Assembly (NCBI GenBank): GCA_025450355.1
Contig: JANWHR010000279.1
Location: forward strand, 1 to 6,776
Length of the DNA: 6,776 bases
From: Micropepsaceae bacterium
Lineage (GTDB): Bacteria; Pseudomonadota; Alphaproteobacteria; Micropepsales; Micropepsaceae
Direction of reading: 5' to 3'
Both the position numbers and the translations under genes were made by a program. Position 1 is the first letter of the stretch, and each line of letters begins with the position of its first letter. Positions 6,354-6,776 of this stretch are shown here, in pieces. The notes below the pieces were generated by a model. The model saw only the letters and a program-made list of their open reading frames with translations, was not told the DNA's origin and ran no database searches.

Positions 6354-6776
6354 GTGATCCGCCTTTTTGTCGCCCTCGATCTTCCGGATTCCGTGCGCGA
6401 ACGGCTGCTGGCGCTTGAGGGCGGCGTGCCGGGTGCGCGCTGGAGCAACGCCGGGCAATTGCATCTCACGCTGCGTTTCATCGGCGAAGTCGATGAGAGT
6501 GTCGCCCGCGACATCGACGATACCCTCAATACCATCCGTGCGCCGTCTTTTCCGCTGGAGCTTTCCGGCGTGGGCGAGTTCGGTGGCCGGAACCCGCGCG
6601 CGCTGTGGGCGGGCGTGAAGAACAATGATGCCCTGCTGCATCTGCAGCGCAAGGTGGAGACCGCGTTGCAGCGCATCGGGCTTCCGCCGGAGCCGCGAAA
6701 ATTTTCACCCCATGTCACGCTCGCCCGACTGAAAGCGGCACCGCGCGAGAAGGTGATGCAATTTCTCACTCACAAT
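6354..6776 (+). CDS. thpR: RNA 2',3'-cyclic phosphodiesterase (2'-5' RNA ligase family; 3' end outside window)
   Basis: This cytoplasmic 2H phosphoesterase opens 2',3'-cyclic phosphate ends of RNA to 2'-phosphates. The E. coli enzyme was first described as a ligase that joins tRNA halves through a 2'-5' bond. The 141 visible residues begin (M)IRLFVALDLPD and contain both catalytic HxT motifs, HLTLRFIGE with His37 and Thr39 and FSPHVTLARL with His120 and Thr122. The family motif ALWAGV lies between them. Members are about 180 residues, so roughly 40 C-terminal residues are beyond the right edge. The GTG at 6354 was chosen because it gives the standard N-terminus and follows the murJ stop by 7 bases; in-frame codons between offer no better start. 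No Shine-Dalgarno sequence is visible, so translation may depend on ribosomes leaving murJ. Confidence 0.93.
   Translation, partial: MIRLFVALDLPDSVRERLLALEGGVPGARWSNAGQLHLTLRFIGEVDESVARDIDDTLNTIRAPSFPLELSGVGEFGGRNPRALWAGVKNNDALLHLQRKVETALQRIGLPPEPRKFSPHVTLARLKAAPREKVMQFLTHN

Overview
The window is a compact, GC-rich stretch of chromosomal housekeeping DNA. It most likely comes from an alphaproteobacterium. The evidence is the BI-1/YccA protein, whose N-terminus and GYTTKRDLSGMG core are of the alphaproteobacterial type, together with an arylesterase-type TesA beside an ABC ATPase and an FtsX-like permease, and a MurJ with the VGGFT...SRVAGFIRD start. I cannot place it to genus. I see no prophage, insertion sequence, CRISPR array, tRNA or rRNA.

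The left part is on the minus strand. A Bax-inhibitor-1/YccA membrane protein gene runs off the left edge (1-677, C-terminus missing) and has its own likely promoter and Shine-Dalgarno sequence in a 125-bp gap. Upstream of it lies a two-gene ABC transporter of the YbbA-YbbP type: a 269-aa ATPase (3328-4137) and an 842-aa ten-helix permease (803-3331), joined by an ATGA stop/start overlap.

The right part is on the plus strand. A periplasmic GDSL esterase/lysophospholipase of the TesA type (4155-4811) starts only 17 bp from the divergent ATPase gene. Next comes the lipid II flippase murJ (4808-6346, TTG start, 4-base overlap with tesA). Then comes thpR, encoding an RNA 2',3'-cyclic phosphodiesterase (6354 to the right edge, C-terminus missing). 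The overlap and a 7-bp gap suggest one transcript for tesA-murJ-thpR.

The divergent tesA/ybbA-ybbP pairing is also known from E. coli and suggests a shared envelope-lipid role for esterase and transporter. MurJ adds cell-wall precursor export. ThpR is an RNA enzyme with no obvious link.

The most unusual element is a 53-bp double hairpin (3332-3384), resembling an extragenic palindromic repeat. It lies inside the 3' end of the ATPase gene, encodes its last 18 residues and ends just before the start codon of the permease. I found no convincing undescribed multi-gene system. The other observations concern gene organisation and start sites.
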